Part shown: piece by piece, positions 14,326 through 21,306 of the stretch | How positions within the stretch are numbered: the stretch's first letter is position 1 | How the letters are laid out: each line of letters begins with the position of its first letter | DNA from: RFTU01 sp032122355 | Lineage (GTDB): Bacteria > Pseudomonadota > Gammaproteobacteria > Burkholderiales > Burkholderiaceae_C | Length of the DNA: 21,464 nt | Assembly (NCBI GenBank): GCA_032122355.1 | Contig: JAUMCS010000112.1 | Location: 1-21,464, forward strand | Reading direction: 5' to 3' | Program-made: the position numbers and the translations under genes | The notes under the pieces: generated by a model | What the model was told of the DNA's origin: nothing | Seen by the model: the letters and a program-made list of their open reading frames with translations, nothing else | Database searches by the model: none

Positions 14326-16995
14326 ATGACTCCAGAAGCAAGCCTTACTATGAATGCCATGACTTCTTCAAACACCAACCAATTTCCCCAAGGTGCCGAA
14401 TGGATTCGTGCGGATTTCCATCTGCACACCAAGGCGGACAAAGAATTTCAATACAGCGGGGAAGAAAGCTACTACAACAGCACTTATGTGGATGCGCTGG
14501 AGAATGCGGGTATCCGTTTGGGTGTCATCACCAACCACAACAAGTTTGACTGCGAAGAGTTCAAAGCGCTGCGTGCCACGGCACGCAAGCGGCACATTGG
14601 CCTGTTGCCCGGGGTGGAGCTTGCGGTGAACGACGGGAAGGCCGGTGTGCATGTTTTGATTGTCTTTGGCGATGACTGGTTGGATGCAGGAAAAGATTAC
14701 ATCAATCCATTTATCTCAACCATGTTTCCGGGTAAAACAAAAGACGAATATGAACATGAGAATGGATGCAGTGAAAAAACGCTGTTGCAAGTGGTTGAGA
14801 CGCTCGATGGCATATCCCGCGAATACCTCCTGATTTTTGCCCACGTGGAAGAGCCCAAAGGGCTTTGGCGAGAGCTGGGCATGGGCAAGTTGGCAACATG
14901 GCAAGAAAAACGATATGACGCGGTATGCAGTCGGACACTGGGGTTTCAAAAAGTCCGCTCCTATAACAAAACTGATGAAGCCGATAAGCCTTGCCGCACG
15001 AAAGTAAAAAACGCACTGGGCGATTGGTATCCTGCCGAGGTAGAGGGCAGCGACCCGAAAGAAATTGAACAAATCGGCCGAGGAAAGAGCAGTTATCTCA
15101 AATTAGGTGCCTTATCGTTCGAGGCCGTCAAGTTCGCCCTGTTCGATCACACCTATCGCGTCCGTCCCGAACTGCCCAAGCCTCGGCAAGCAGTGCAATT
15201 GCGCCAAGTGCGTTTCAATGGTGGGGCTTTAGATGGTTTGACGGTGCCCTTGTCTCCCTCACTGAATTGCCTGATTGGTCCACGAGGTAACGGAAAGTCA
15301 GCGGTGATTGAGTGCCTGCGCCACGCCTTAGGTTTCACCGCTGTTGCGGATGAGACCTATAAATCTGGGCTAGTGGAGCGGATGTTGTCACCCGCAGGAA
15401 AGGTCATTGTGGACGCCGTGGATGAATTTGGGCGCAATGTGCGGCTGGAACGCGAACGCACAGGGCAGGCTTCGGTGTATGTGGATGAGGTATATCGAGA
15501 AAATGTGTCCCCAAAGTCAATCCTCAAAGACATTCTTTACTTCGGGCAAAAGGATCTGTCAGCACGCTCAGAGTCGTTCGACGAAAGTTTCTTGGATCAA
15601 TTGCTGGCAGACCGCATTGACCCCAAGCGGCACGAGGAAGCCGCGTTGATAGAGGCTGTGCGCCAAGCCGCCCGGCTGCTTAAAGAAACGCTGGAAGCCA
15701 CCGAGCAAATAGCGGCATTGCAAAAAGAAAAAAACGAACTGGATTTACAGCTTCAAGTTTTCACAGACAAAGGCGTCGACAAGAAGCTGGCCGATATGAC
15801 GCTTTTTGATGGAGACCGGCAAGCCATACTTTCTTGGCAGTCGTCACTGGAAGAATTAAGAACAAGCCTCAAAGATTCAGCGGACTGGGCAGAGGTGGAT
15901 GGGGCATATCCCAGCTTAAAGTCTGAACGCAGCCAGGCCGCTACAGGTGATTTGGCTTCAGCCAAAATCAAGTCGGAGGAAGCCAAGTTGAACACTCAGA
16001 CAGCGCTGCAGAACTTGCACGTAGCGTTTACATCAGTGAGTGACGCATTGCAGAAACTGGCTCCTGTTCAAGATGAGTTGAAGCAGGAGGTGGCAGAACT
16101 GCAAAAGACACTGAACGAGCCTCAGCTTGATCTGGAGTTATTCCGCAAGAAAAAGGCCCGGCTCGAACAGTTAACGAAGCTGTTGGCCGCAGGCGCGCAA
16201 CGCGCAAAAACCGAACAAGCAGCCCGCGACCTGCTGGGGGCTGCAGTCAATAAACTCCACGACTTCTGGCGCGAAAGATTCACCGAGCGCGAAGCCGAGG
16301 TGCGCCGCCTTGAATCAGAACTCCCACAAGACATACGCCTTCAGACGGCCTTCAAAGGCAAACGCCACGCGTTTGGAGACTTCTTACGCTCCAAGTTCAG
16401 GGGAAGTGGGCTACAAGCAGCATCCTACGATGCGATGGAAGAAGCGTTTGTGGATGGCCGAGAGTTGTACCAATCTCGCGCCCTTCTAGAGGTGGAGGCA
16501 TCTTTAAGCGAAAACGCTGCGGTGAAGGTGCGGGGCATTTTGCTAGAGCATTTGGCAGATTTTCTAACCTTCAGAACACCGGACGAGACCACCATTCTTT
16601 TTGATCAAAAGCCACTGGGTGCGTATTCACTGGGGCAACGAGCCACGGTGATTTTGCACATCCTCATGCATTTGCAGCGGCATCCGGTCATCCTGATCGA
16701 CCAACCCGAGGATGACTTAGACAACGAAACGCTTTACAGCCACTTCATACGCCAACTATTGGCCAGAAAGGAGTTGACCCAGTTTGTGTTTGCCACACAC
16801 AACCCCAACATTCCTGTGCTGGGCGATGCAGAACAAGCGATTGTTTGCCGCAAGGATGGGGAAACCTTCTCTTTCGACCACGGCAGTATTGACGACAAAA
16901 ACATTCAGCAACGCATCGTCACGGTGATGGAGGGTGGCAAAGATGCGTTTCAACGTAGAAAGGAGATTTACCAGCTATGGAAGAGTTCGAACTGA
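14326..16995 (+). CDS. trlF: PHP-domain ABC/SMC-like ATPase (TrlF family)
   Basis: The 889-residue protein has an N-terminal PHP-type metal-dependent hydrolase domain: HLH at residues 32-34 (RADFHLHT), His71 (ITNHN), Glu98 (LPGVEL), His109 (GVHVLIVFGDDW), and a later FAHVEE. It is followed by an ABC/SMC-type ATPase. Walker A is GPRGNGKS (318-325, Lys324). A long helical, coiled-coil-like insert lies at about 425-700. Walker B and D-loop are VILIDQPEDDLDN (788-800), and the switch histidine is in FATHNPN (His825). I infer an ATP-gated nuclease or phosphoesterase acting on DNA or RNA; PHP-ABC fusions are linked to conflict systems, but this protein's substrate is unknown. The ATGA start overlap with the fusion relic supports 14326; internal ATGs at residues 9 and 12 are alternatives. 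It overlaps the next gene by 19 bases. Confidence 0.9.
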   Translation: MTPEASLTMNAMTSSNTNQFPQGAEWIRADFHLHTKADKEFQYSGEESYYNSTYVDALENAGIRLGVITNHNKFDCEEFKALRATARKRHIGLLPGVELAVNDGKAGVHVLIVFGDDWLDAGKDYINPFISTMFPGKTKDEYEHENGCSEKTLLQVVETLDGISREYLLIFAHVEEPKGLWRELGMGKLATWQEKRYDAVCSRTLGFQKVRSYNKTDEADKPCRTKVKNALGDWYPAEVEGSDPKEIEQIGRGKSSYLKLGALSFEAVKFALFDHTYRVRPELPKPRQAVQLRQVRFNGGALDGLTVPLSPSLNCLIGPRGNGKSAVIECLRHALGFTAVADETYKSGLVERMLSPAGKVIVDAVDEFGRNVRLERERTGQASVYVDEVYRENVSPKSILKDILYFGQKDLSARSESFDESFLDQLLADRIDPKRHEEAALIEAVRQAARLLKETLEATEQIAALQKEKNELDLQLQVFTDKGVDKKLADMTLFDGDRQAILSWQSSLEELRTSLKDSADWAEVDGAYPSLKSERSQAATGDLASAKIKSEEAKLNTQTALQNLHVAFTSVSDALQKLAPVQDELKQEVAELQKTLNEPQLDLELFRKKKARLEQLTKLLAAGAQRAKTEQAARDLLGAAVNKLHDFWRERFTEREAEVRRLESELPQDIRLQTAFKGKRHAFGDFLRSKFRGSGLQAASYDAMEEAFVDGRELYQSRALLEVEASLSENAAVKVRGILLEHLADFLTFRTPDETTILFDQKPLGAYSLGQRATVILHILMHLQRHPVILIDQPEDDLDNETLYSHFIRQLLARKELTQFVFATHNPNIPVLGDAEQAIVCRKDGETFSFDHGSIDDKNIQQRIVTVMEGGKDAFQRRKEIYQLWKSSN

Positions 16996-18155
16996 GAAGC
17001 CAGATACTTCTAGGGGAAGATAGCACGCGGCAATTCAAACGCGAGCCGTCAGCCGACGCCAAGATGGCCGGGGAAATTGTTGCTTTCGCCAACAGTGGCG
17101 GGGGAAGGATCTTTATTGGTGTTGAAAAAGATGGTTCTATCCTCGGGCTTTCAGGCGGAGATGCAGAAAAAGTCGGTGAAGATATGGCAAAGGTGGCTTG
17201 GGACAGTGTTCGACCACCCTTCTCCATCCTCTCAAAGTCGATCGCGACCAGTGATGGTATCGTTGTGGTGATCGAAATTTCCGATGGCGCATCTAAACCG
17301 TATTGCGACAAGGGTGGTGTTTATTGGGTGAAAAATGGACCTGACAAACGTCGGGTTCAGAGCCCAGAAGAGCTTGCCCGCCTATTTCAATCGGGTGAAA
17401 AACTCTATGCAGAAAGCCAAGTGGTTTCAGCCTCGACATTGGAAGATTTGGACCATGAAGCGTTTGCTCGGTTCTATGAGACTAAATATTCTGAGGTTCC
17501 CCCCAGTCGAAGTCATGACCGCGATGCCTACCACCAAACTTTAGAAAACTTAAAACTGGTTGATTCAGGCCGTGCGACGGTTGCAGGCTTGCTGTTGTTT
17601 GGCAAGCGCCTTTCAGTTTTGTTGCCAGAAATGAAGATCGACGCGATTTGGTTCAAAGGCAAAGAACGCGCTGTGTCCGAGTGGCACGATCAGCGAAGAA
17701 TCGAAGGAACACTCGCTGAACAATACGATGAGGCCATGGGCTTTTTAAGACGCTGGAATTCCCGCGTCCAAGGCGAAGGGTCGTTCAACCAGCGCGGCAG
17801 CACGGAAATCCCTGAAACTGTTTTTGAAGAACTGCTGGTGAATGCCTTGATTCACCGAGATTACTTCATCAAAGATTCCATCAAGCTTTTTATTTTTGAT
17901 GATCGAATCGAAATTCGCAGCCCCGGGAAACTTCCGAATAGTCTTACCGTTGCTCAAATTCGAAAGGGTGTTCGGCGCAGTCGCAACGTTCTGCTCGCAT
18001 CGTTTGCCCCAGATCTTCTCAATTTCCGAGGGGTTGGCAGCGGCATTGTCCGTGCGCTGAAAGCATGGCCCAGAATCACTTGGGTGAATGACACAGAGAG
18101 CGAAGAGGTTGTGGTCACGATTGGTTTAGGCGACCTAGGCGCCACTCCTGTATGA
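16977..18155 (+). CDS. AlbA_2 (Schlafen-type) and GHKL ATPase-like protein
   Basis: The 392-residue protein is of the COG2865 type. The AlbA_2 domain spans about residues 8-130: EDSTRQFKRE (14-23), EIVAFANSGGGRIFIGVEKD (33-52), and GGVYWVKNG (113-121). A linker helical region follows, then a C-terminal GHKL-like ATP-binding part: N-box ELLVNALIHRDY (285-296, Asn289), a P-G motif in IRSPGKLP (313-320), and GVGSG (352-356). Such proteins are annotated as transcriptional regulators or RecG-like, though they lack helicase motifs; actual roles vary. AAAGGAG (16959-16965) precedes the ATG, inside the end of the PHP-ABC gene, with a 19-base overlap. Unlike the shortened AlbA_2 gene at 10047, it retains its ATPase half but lacks a winged-helix repeat tail. 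It ends in an ATGA overlap. Confidence 0.9.
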   Translation: MEEFELRSQILLGEDSTRQFKREPSADAKMAGEIVAFANSGGGRIFIGVEKDGSILGLSGGDAEKVGEDMAKVAWDSVRPPFSILSKSIATSDGIVVVIEISDGASKPYCDKGGVYWVKNGPDKRRVQSPEELARLFQSGEKLYAESQVVSASTLEDLDHEAFARFYETKYSEVPPSRSHDRDAYHQTLENLKLVDSGRATVAGLLLFGKRLSVLLPEMKIDAIWFKGKERAVSEWHDQRRIEGTLAEQYDEAMGFLRRWNSRVQGEGSFNQRGSTEIPETVFEELLVNALIHRDYFIKDSIKLFIFDDRIEIRSPGKLPNSLTVAQIRKGVRRSRNVLLASFAPDLLNFRGVGSGIVRALKAWPRITWVNDTESEEVVVTIGLGDLGATPV

Positions 18156-18298
18156 TCGACCTCATCCTCTACACCACCGAAGAGGGCAAGAACTACCGAA
18201 CTAAGCTATAGAACCACGAACTGCGCCTTGAGCTGCAACGCGACCGCCAAGCCATTGAAGAACACAAAAACTTGATAACTGGAGAAGACACCCCATGA
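18152..18298 (+). pseudogene. rhuM relic with a foreign 3' tail
   Basis: The ATG overlaps the previous stop (ATGA). The frame reads MIDLILYTTEEGKNYRTKL then TAG at 18209-18211. The first part matches the RhuM start (LILYTTEDGK), and NYRTKL matches residues 74-79 of the intact RhuM, so 60 codons are gone. In the intact gene both edges carry GACGGCAA (12701 and 12881), the expected deletion repeats. After AAGCTATA the similarity ends. The same frame then continues past the TAG as NHELRLELQRDRQAIEEHKN and LITGEDTP to a TGA at 18296-18298, which overlaps the next ATG. The origin of this tail is not recognised. A later nonsense change probably broke a formerly continuous small ORF. Confidence 0.8.
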
Positions 18299-19335
18299 CC
18301 AAAAAAATCGACAACATCATCCGCTCACCCTTGGCACGCGTGCTCAGTGGTGAGGGGCACACCCTGCGCATTGACATTTACAGAGGTACGACCGAACCAG
18401 ACTGGATACTGGAAATTGAAGACGAAACAGGTATATCCACCTTGTTTGACGAACGATTTGCTTCAGACCAAGACGCGCTTGATGCCGCACTCACAGAGAT
18501 TGAGGCCGAAGGCGGAATACACAACTTTTTCGTCAACGCACAAGCCTTGGCAATGGAAAGCGAAGCCGAGATATTTGCCGAAGTGGCTGCACTGGAGAAA
18601 TCGATATCATCAACCAGTGCGTCAATTCAGAACATGTTTGAACCACTGACGGACGAGGAGCTGGATGAGCTAAATGACCTACTGCTGAAGGCGGATGCCG
18701 ACCAGGGTATGACGCTGGACATCCTGGACGGTTTTCTGCATGCCATTGCCATTGGCCCCCAAAGGGTGATGCCCAGCCAGTGGCTGCCCAAGATATGGGA
18801 TTTGGACGATGGCGGCATGATGCCGCCCATGGAGAGCCTAGAGCAGATGAACCACTTGTTGGGGCTGATCATGCGCCTCTACAATAGCATCATCAGTGGC
18901 CTTGAGCAAAGTACGCCAGTTTTTGCGCCTGTTTGGCCTAAGTTTGGGTATAGCGGCACTGACGAAGAAGACGCACAAGGATGGGCGTACGGTTTTACTG
19001 AAGGCGTCAAACTGAACCTAGCTGCCTGGCAGCCCCTGCTGCGCGCCCCACAAGGCCAGCAGTGGTACCACCCGATTGCGCTGCTAGGCGACGATGATGC
19101 GCCCCCGGAATGGAATGATCTAATCAACACGCCTGAACAGCGTGCCAAGCTGACCGCTCAAATTGAAAACAGCGTGCTGCAGATGCACACTTATTGGTTG
19201 CCGCTGCGCCAGGCTGAAGCTGAACGCCTGACTGCTCTGAAGATGAGCACCAAGGTGGGACGCAACGAGCCTTGCCCATGCGGTAGCGGTAAAAAATTCA
19301 AAAAATGCTGCGGCTCGCCGGTCGAACTGCATTGA
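18295..19335 (+). CDS. UPF0149 (YecA-like) protein with SEC-C zinc motif
   Basis: The 346-residue protein has three visible parts. Residues 1-80 form a small domain with LRIDIYRG, DWILEIEDETG and FASDQDALDAALTEIEAEGG, resembling short stand-alone hypothetical proteins. Residues about 118-310 are UPF0149/YecA-like (LTDEELDELNDLLL, GMTLDILDGFLHAIAIGP, WAYGFTEGVKL). The end is a SEC-C zinc-binding motif, GRNEPCPCGSGKKFKKCCG, with Cys327, Cys329, Cys338 and Cys339. SEC-C tails bind zinc and are known from SecA and from YecA, where they mediate ribosome or protein contacts. The role here is unknown and the location within a type I system is unexpected. It starts in an ATGA overlap with the rhuM relic frame, and hsdM follows after 22 bases. 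Confidence 0.88.
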   Translation: MTKKIDNIIRSPLARVLSGEGHTLRIDIYRGTTEPDWILEIEDETGISTLFDERFASDQDALDAALTEIEAEGGIHNFFVNAQALAMESEAEIFAEVAALEKSISSTSASIQNMFEPLTDEELDELNDLLLKADADQGMTLDILDGFLHAIAIGPQRVMPSQWLPKIWDLDDGGMMPPMESLEQMNHLLGLIMRLYNSIISGLEQSTPVFAPVWPKFGYSGTDEEDAQGWAYGFTEGVKLNLAAWQPLLRAPQGQQWYHPIALLGDDDAPPEWNDLINTPEQRAKLTAQIENSVLQMHTYWLPLRQAEAERLTALKMSTKVGRNEPCPCGSGKKFKKCCGSPVELH

Positions 19336-19357
19336 AGCCCCTTTCTGTAAAGACCCC

Positions 19358-19411
19358 ATGACCGAACAAAACCAAATTCAACTGGGCAAAACGCTATGGA
19401 GCATTGCCGAC
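19358..19411 (+). repeat. 54-base direct repeat of the hsdM 5' end (copy 2)
   Basis: This is the intact hsdM start, matching 14162-14215 at 53 of 54 bases. Recombination between the copies would delete the PHP-ABC, AlbA_2 and UPF0149 genes and leave hsdM directly behind dinD. Confidence 0.95.
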
Positions 19412-20965
19412 CAACTGCGCGGCTCGATGGACGCAGACGACTTTCGCGACTATATGCTGTCGTTTCTGTTTCTGCGCTATTTGTCCGATAACTACGAAGC
19501 AGCAGCCCAAAAAGAACTAGGCAGCGATTACCCGCAACCCGATGCCAACGCCAAGCAAGTGCCCCTAGCTGTTTGGTACGCAGCCAACGCAGCCGATGTG
19601 CCTGCATTTGAAAAGCAAATGCGCCGCAAGGTGCATTACGTCATCCAGCCCGCGCACTTGTGGAGCAGTGTGGCCAACATGGCACGCACGCAAAACGGCG
19701 AGTTGCTGAACACGTTACAAGCAGGGTTCAAGTACATCGAAAACGAATCGTTCGAGAGCACGTTTGCAGGACTGTTCTCTGAAATTGATTTGGGCTCATC
19801 CAAATTGGGCAAGGGCTACAGCGAGCGCAACGCCGTGCTGTGCACCATCATTCAAAAAATTGCCGAAGGCTTGGCCGACTTTTCAACCGATATGGATGCA
19901 CTGGGTGATGCCTATGAATATTTGATTGGGCAGTTCGCCGCAGGCTCGGGCAAGAAGGCGGGCGAGTTTTACACACCGCAGCAAATTTCAGACATACTTT
20001 CCACCATCGTCACGCTAGACAGCCAAGAACCTAAAACCGGACACAAGCAAAGGCTTGAAAGCGTGATGGACTTTGCCTGTGGTTCTGGCTCGCTGTTGCT
20101 GAACGTGCGCAAGCGCATGGGGCCGCACGGCATTGGCAAAATTTATGGCCAAGAAAAAAATATCACCACCTACAACTTGGCCCGCATGAACATGCTGCTG
20201 CACGGGGTGAAAGATACCGAGTTTGAAATCTTCCACGGCGACACGCTCGCCAACGAGTGGGACAAACTGCGCGAGCTCAATCCAGCTAAAAAACCCGCTT
20301 TTGATGCTATCGTCGCTAATCCACCATTCAGCCTACGCTGGGAGATCAATGAGGCCACAGCCGATGATGTGCGCTTCAAAAGCCATGGTATAGCACCGAA
20401 ATCAGCGGCAGATTTTGCCTTTTTACTGCACGGCTTTCACTTCCTCAAAGAAGAAGGTGTGATGGCCATCATTTTGCCCCACGGCGTGCTGTTTCGGGGC
20501 GGTGCTGAAGAGCGCATACGCACCAAGCTACTCAAGGACGGGCATATCGATACCGTCATTGGTCTACCCGCAAATTTGTTTTACTCAACGGGCATTCCGG
20601 TGTGCATTTTGGTACTCAAAAAATGCAAAAAACCCGATGATATTTTGTTTATCAATGCAGCTGAGCACTTTGAAAAAGGCAAACGCCAAAACCAACTCAG
20701 CCCAAAACATATTGAAAAAATCATCCAAACCTATCAGCATCGGCAAGAAGAAGCGCGTTATTCACGCCGCGTTGAGATGTCTGAAATTCAGAAGAACGAT
20801 TTCAACCTGAATATCTCACGCTATATCAGCACTGCCGTGGCCGAGCCCGAAATTGACTTAACGGCCACCCATGAGCAACTCGTACAAATTGAACAAGACA
20901 TTGCCGCTGCCAAACAAAAACACAATGCTTTTTTAAAGGAACTGGGCCTGCCACCCCTACCTTGA
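19358..20965 (+). CDS. hsdM: Type I DNA methyltransferase subunit (HsdM)
   Basis: The 535-residue N6-adenine methyltransferase modifies the site chosen by HsdS and, with HsdR, completes the restriction complex. The HsdM N-terminal helical domain is clear (LGKTLWSIADQLRGSMDADD, FRDYMLSFLFLRYLSD). SAM-binding motif I is VMDFACGSGSLLLNV (236-250). The catalytic motif NPPF is at 321-324 (DAIVANPPFSLRWE). AGEFYTPQQI, typical of type I M subunits, precedes motif I. The length is normal and no key residue is missing. It is the last gene of the train, 6.7 kb downstream of hsdS and 10 kb downstream of hsdR, an unusual order. Only a weak ribosome site (AAAGA) precedes it, 22 bases after the UPF0149 stop. 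Confidence 0.97.
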   Translation: MTEQNQIQLGKTLWSIADQLRGSMDADDFRDYMLSFLFLRYLSDNYEAAAQKELGSDYPQPDANAKQVPLAVWYAANAADVPAFEKQMRRKVHYVIQPAHLWSSVANMARTQNGELLNTLQAGFKYIENESFESTFAGLFSEIDLGSSKLGKGYSERNAVLCTIIQKIAEGLADFSTDMDALGDAYEYLIGQFAAGSGKKAGEFYTPQQISDILSTIVTLDSQEPKTGHKQRLESVMDFACGSGSLLLNVRKRMGPHGIGKIYGQEKNITTYNLARMNMLLHGVKDTEFEIFHGDTLANEWDKLRELNPAKKPAFDAIVANPPFSLRWEINEATADDVRFKSHGIAPKSAADFAFLLHGFHFLKEEGVMAIILPHGVLFRGGAEERIRTKLLKDGHIDTVIGLPANLFYSTGIPVCILVLKKCKKPDDILFINAAEHFEKGKRQNQLSPKHIEKIIQTYQHRQEEARYSRRVEMSEIQKNDFNLNISRYISTAVAEPEIDLTATHEQLVQIEQDIAAAKQKHNAFLKELGLPPLP

Positions 20966-20977
20966 AACCGTTAAAAT
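20948..20977 (+). promoter_or_regulatory. Candidate promoter for the zeta-like gene
   Basis: CTGCCA (20948-20953) and TAAAAT (20972-20977) are separated by 18 bases, matching the sigma-70 consensus at 4 and 5 of 6 positions. It lies over the hsdM stop and would give a short leader before the GTG at 21025. Read by eye only. Confidence 0.3.
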
Positions 20978-21024
20978 GAAATAAGCGAAAATTTTTCGTG
21001 CAGAGAACCGATTGAGGTAGTAAG

Positions 21025-21306
21025 GTGACAAAAAAAATCATCATCATCGCTGGCCCAAATGGTGCGGGCAAAACTACATTTGCTCAATCTTTCTTGCCGC
21101 AAGAAGCGCAGTGCCAACGCTTTATCAATGCCGACTTGATTGCTGCCGGCCTGTCTCCATTTGCTCCTGAGCAAGCCGCCATCAAAGCTGGGCGTTTGAT
21201 GCTGGAAGAAATAGATCAATCCATCCGCAAAGGAGAGAACTTTGCGTTTGAAACCACACTAGCAGGACTGGCCTATGTCGGACGTATCCCCCCTCTGTCA
21301 CTATAG
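21025..21306 (+). pseudogene. Zeta-toxin-like kinase, truncated by a repeat
   Basis: The frame starts at GTG with GAGG 7 bases upstream. It encodes the N-terminal half of a zeta-toxin-family P-loop kinase: IIIIAGPNGAGKTTFAQ with Walker A Lys16, FINADLIAAGLSPFAPEQAA, and FAFETTLAGLAYVGRIP. Family members run to about 190-200 residues. Here similarity stops near residue 88 and the frame ends PLSL-stop inside the repeat that begins at about 21289, so the C-terminal half is lost. Zeta toxins phosphorylate UDP-N-acetylglucosamine, but many chromosomal relatives of this short type are uncharacterised. No partner antitoxin gene is visible before it. Either an insertion disrupted it or the assembly is joined wrongly at this repeat. 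Confidence 0.8.

Larger units (their letters stand above)
14162..14329 (+). pseudogene. In-frame hsdM-hsdS fusion relic (55 codons)
   Basis: An ATG-started frame of 55 codons encodes the first 18 residues of HsdM (MTEQNQIQLGKTLWSIAD, identical to the intact hsdM at 19358). It runs straight on into the end of an HsdS conserved region (CLTALDTLITATTQELESLK, then SHKKGLMQQLFPSLDAP). The junction is at ATCGCCGAC: HsdM has SIAD there and HsdS has KIAD, and the relic keeps the hsdS-type C at 14209. This is the product expected from deletion at a short shared sequence, removing an hsdM body and most of an hsdS. The TGA overlaps the next ATG (ATGA), so it can still act as the translated leader of the following gene. 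A working micro-protein is possible but unproven. Confidence 0.88.

Noticed and set aside
20986..21000. Terminator after hsdM
   Set aside because: The CGAAAA/TTTTCG match has almost no loop and low GC, and a likely promoter and gene follow at once.
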